From: Malaciobacter molluscorum LMG 25693
GTDB taxonomy: Bacteria > Campylobacterota > Campylobacteria > Campylobacterales > Arcobacteraceae
NCBI RefSeq assembly: GCF_003544935.1
Contig: NZ_CP032098.1
Location: forward strand, 1,116,001 to 1,180,000
Reading direction: 5' to 3'
DNA: 64,000 nt
Shown here piece after piece: positions 63,955 through 64,000 of the stretch (within the stretch, counting starts at the first letter, position 1; every line of letters starts with the position of its first letter). A model generated the notes under the pieces. That model searched no databases, was not told the origin of the DNA, and was given only the letters and a program-made list of their open reading frames with translations. A program made the position numbers and the translations under genes.

Positions 63955-64000
63955 CTTTATGGTGTAGTTCTTAAAGTTCAAAGCCAACTTTATTATATTG

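Noticed and set aside
63898-63987. Longer start for the RraA-like gene.
   Set aside because: It would cover the tct-box and adds residues foreign to the family; the GTG at 63897 has AAAGGA correctly placed.

Overview
The window is a low-GC chromosome segment from an Arcobacter-type member of the Campylobacterota. The evidence is a strongly AT-rich codon usage, TATAAT-type -10 boxes without strong -35 boxes, a Wolinella-like polysulfide reductase operon, an rpoD with an acidic linker, the rpmJ-rpsM-rpsK-rpsD-rpoA-rplQ cluster, and many two-component systems. No rRNA, tRNA, CRISPR array or integrase gene was seen.

Layout. 1-628: 3'-truncated radical SAM (HemN/HemW-like) gene, divergent from psrABC (772-4610). 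A response regulator, a histidine kinase and a separate membrane-anchored Cache-type sensor protein follow (4651-7274). 7277-18221: housekeeping genes (TonB-like protein, hemL, AtpZ-like protein, rpoD, leuD-leuB, a permease-like protein, a coiled-coil protein, a DHH phosphoesterase). 18371-22353: polar amino acid ABC transporter and an M20 dipeptidase. 22399-29049: HIT protein, ribosomal/RNA polymerase alpha cluster behind a structured leader, gatA, guaB. 29412 to about 34290: an integron-type cassette array without integrase, made of foreign, less AT-rich genes separated by attC-like sites. It carries a catB-type acetyltransferase, a PIN-like nuclease/zinc-ribbon protein with a small partner, a GNAT fusion, an unknown gene and two decayed cassettes. 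34346-38979: small accessory genes (flavodoxin-fold oxidoreductase, DUF3144, GNAT, NIPSNAP, EthD, PsiE). 39077-46737: MATE pump, TetR regulator and an RND tripartite pump with a palindromic operator. 46831-49363: small hypothetical and secreted proteins and a methyltransferase.

49460-63897 is a tricarboxylate-utilisation island. It holds a universal stress protein, a TctD/TctE-type two-component system, a TctC receptor, a TauE/SafE permease, a PrpF-family isomerase, a TctA-TctB fusion, TcuB, TcuA, a LysR regulator, a second TctC, an OprD-like porin and an RraA-like aldolase. Five promoters in it (usp, tctA, second tctC, porin, rraA-like) carry the same element, TGCAAG and a TGACAG-like hexamer exactly 11 bp apart, always in sense orientation. 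This resembles a PhoB/OmpR-family operator and suggests a single regulon under the TctD-like regulator. The psrA/radical-SAM divergent region has an independent 11-bp-spaced repeat (AAATTTAC twice, once for each gene), which suits the OmpR-family regulator encoded behind psrC.

The strongest leads are the orphan integron array with its PIN nuclease cassette, the five-site tricarboxylate regulon, and the mirrored operators plus three-part sensor at the psr locus.
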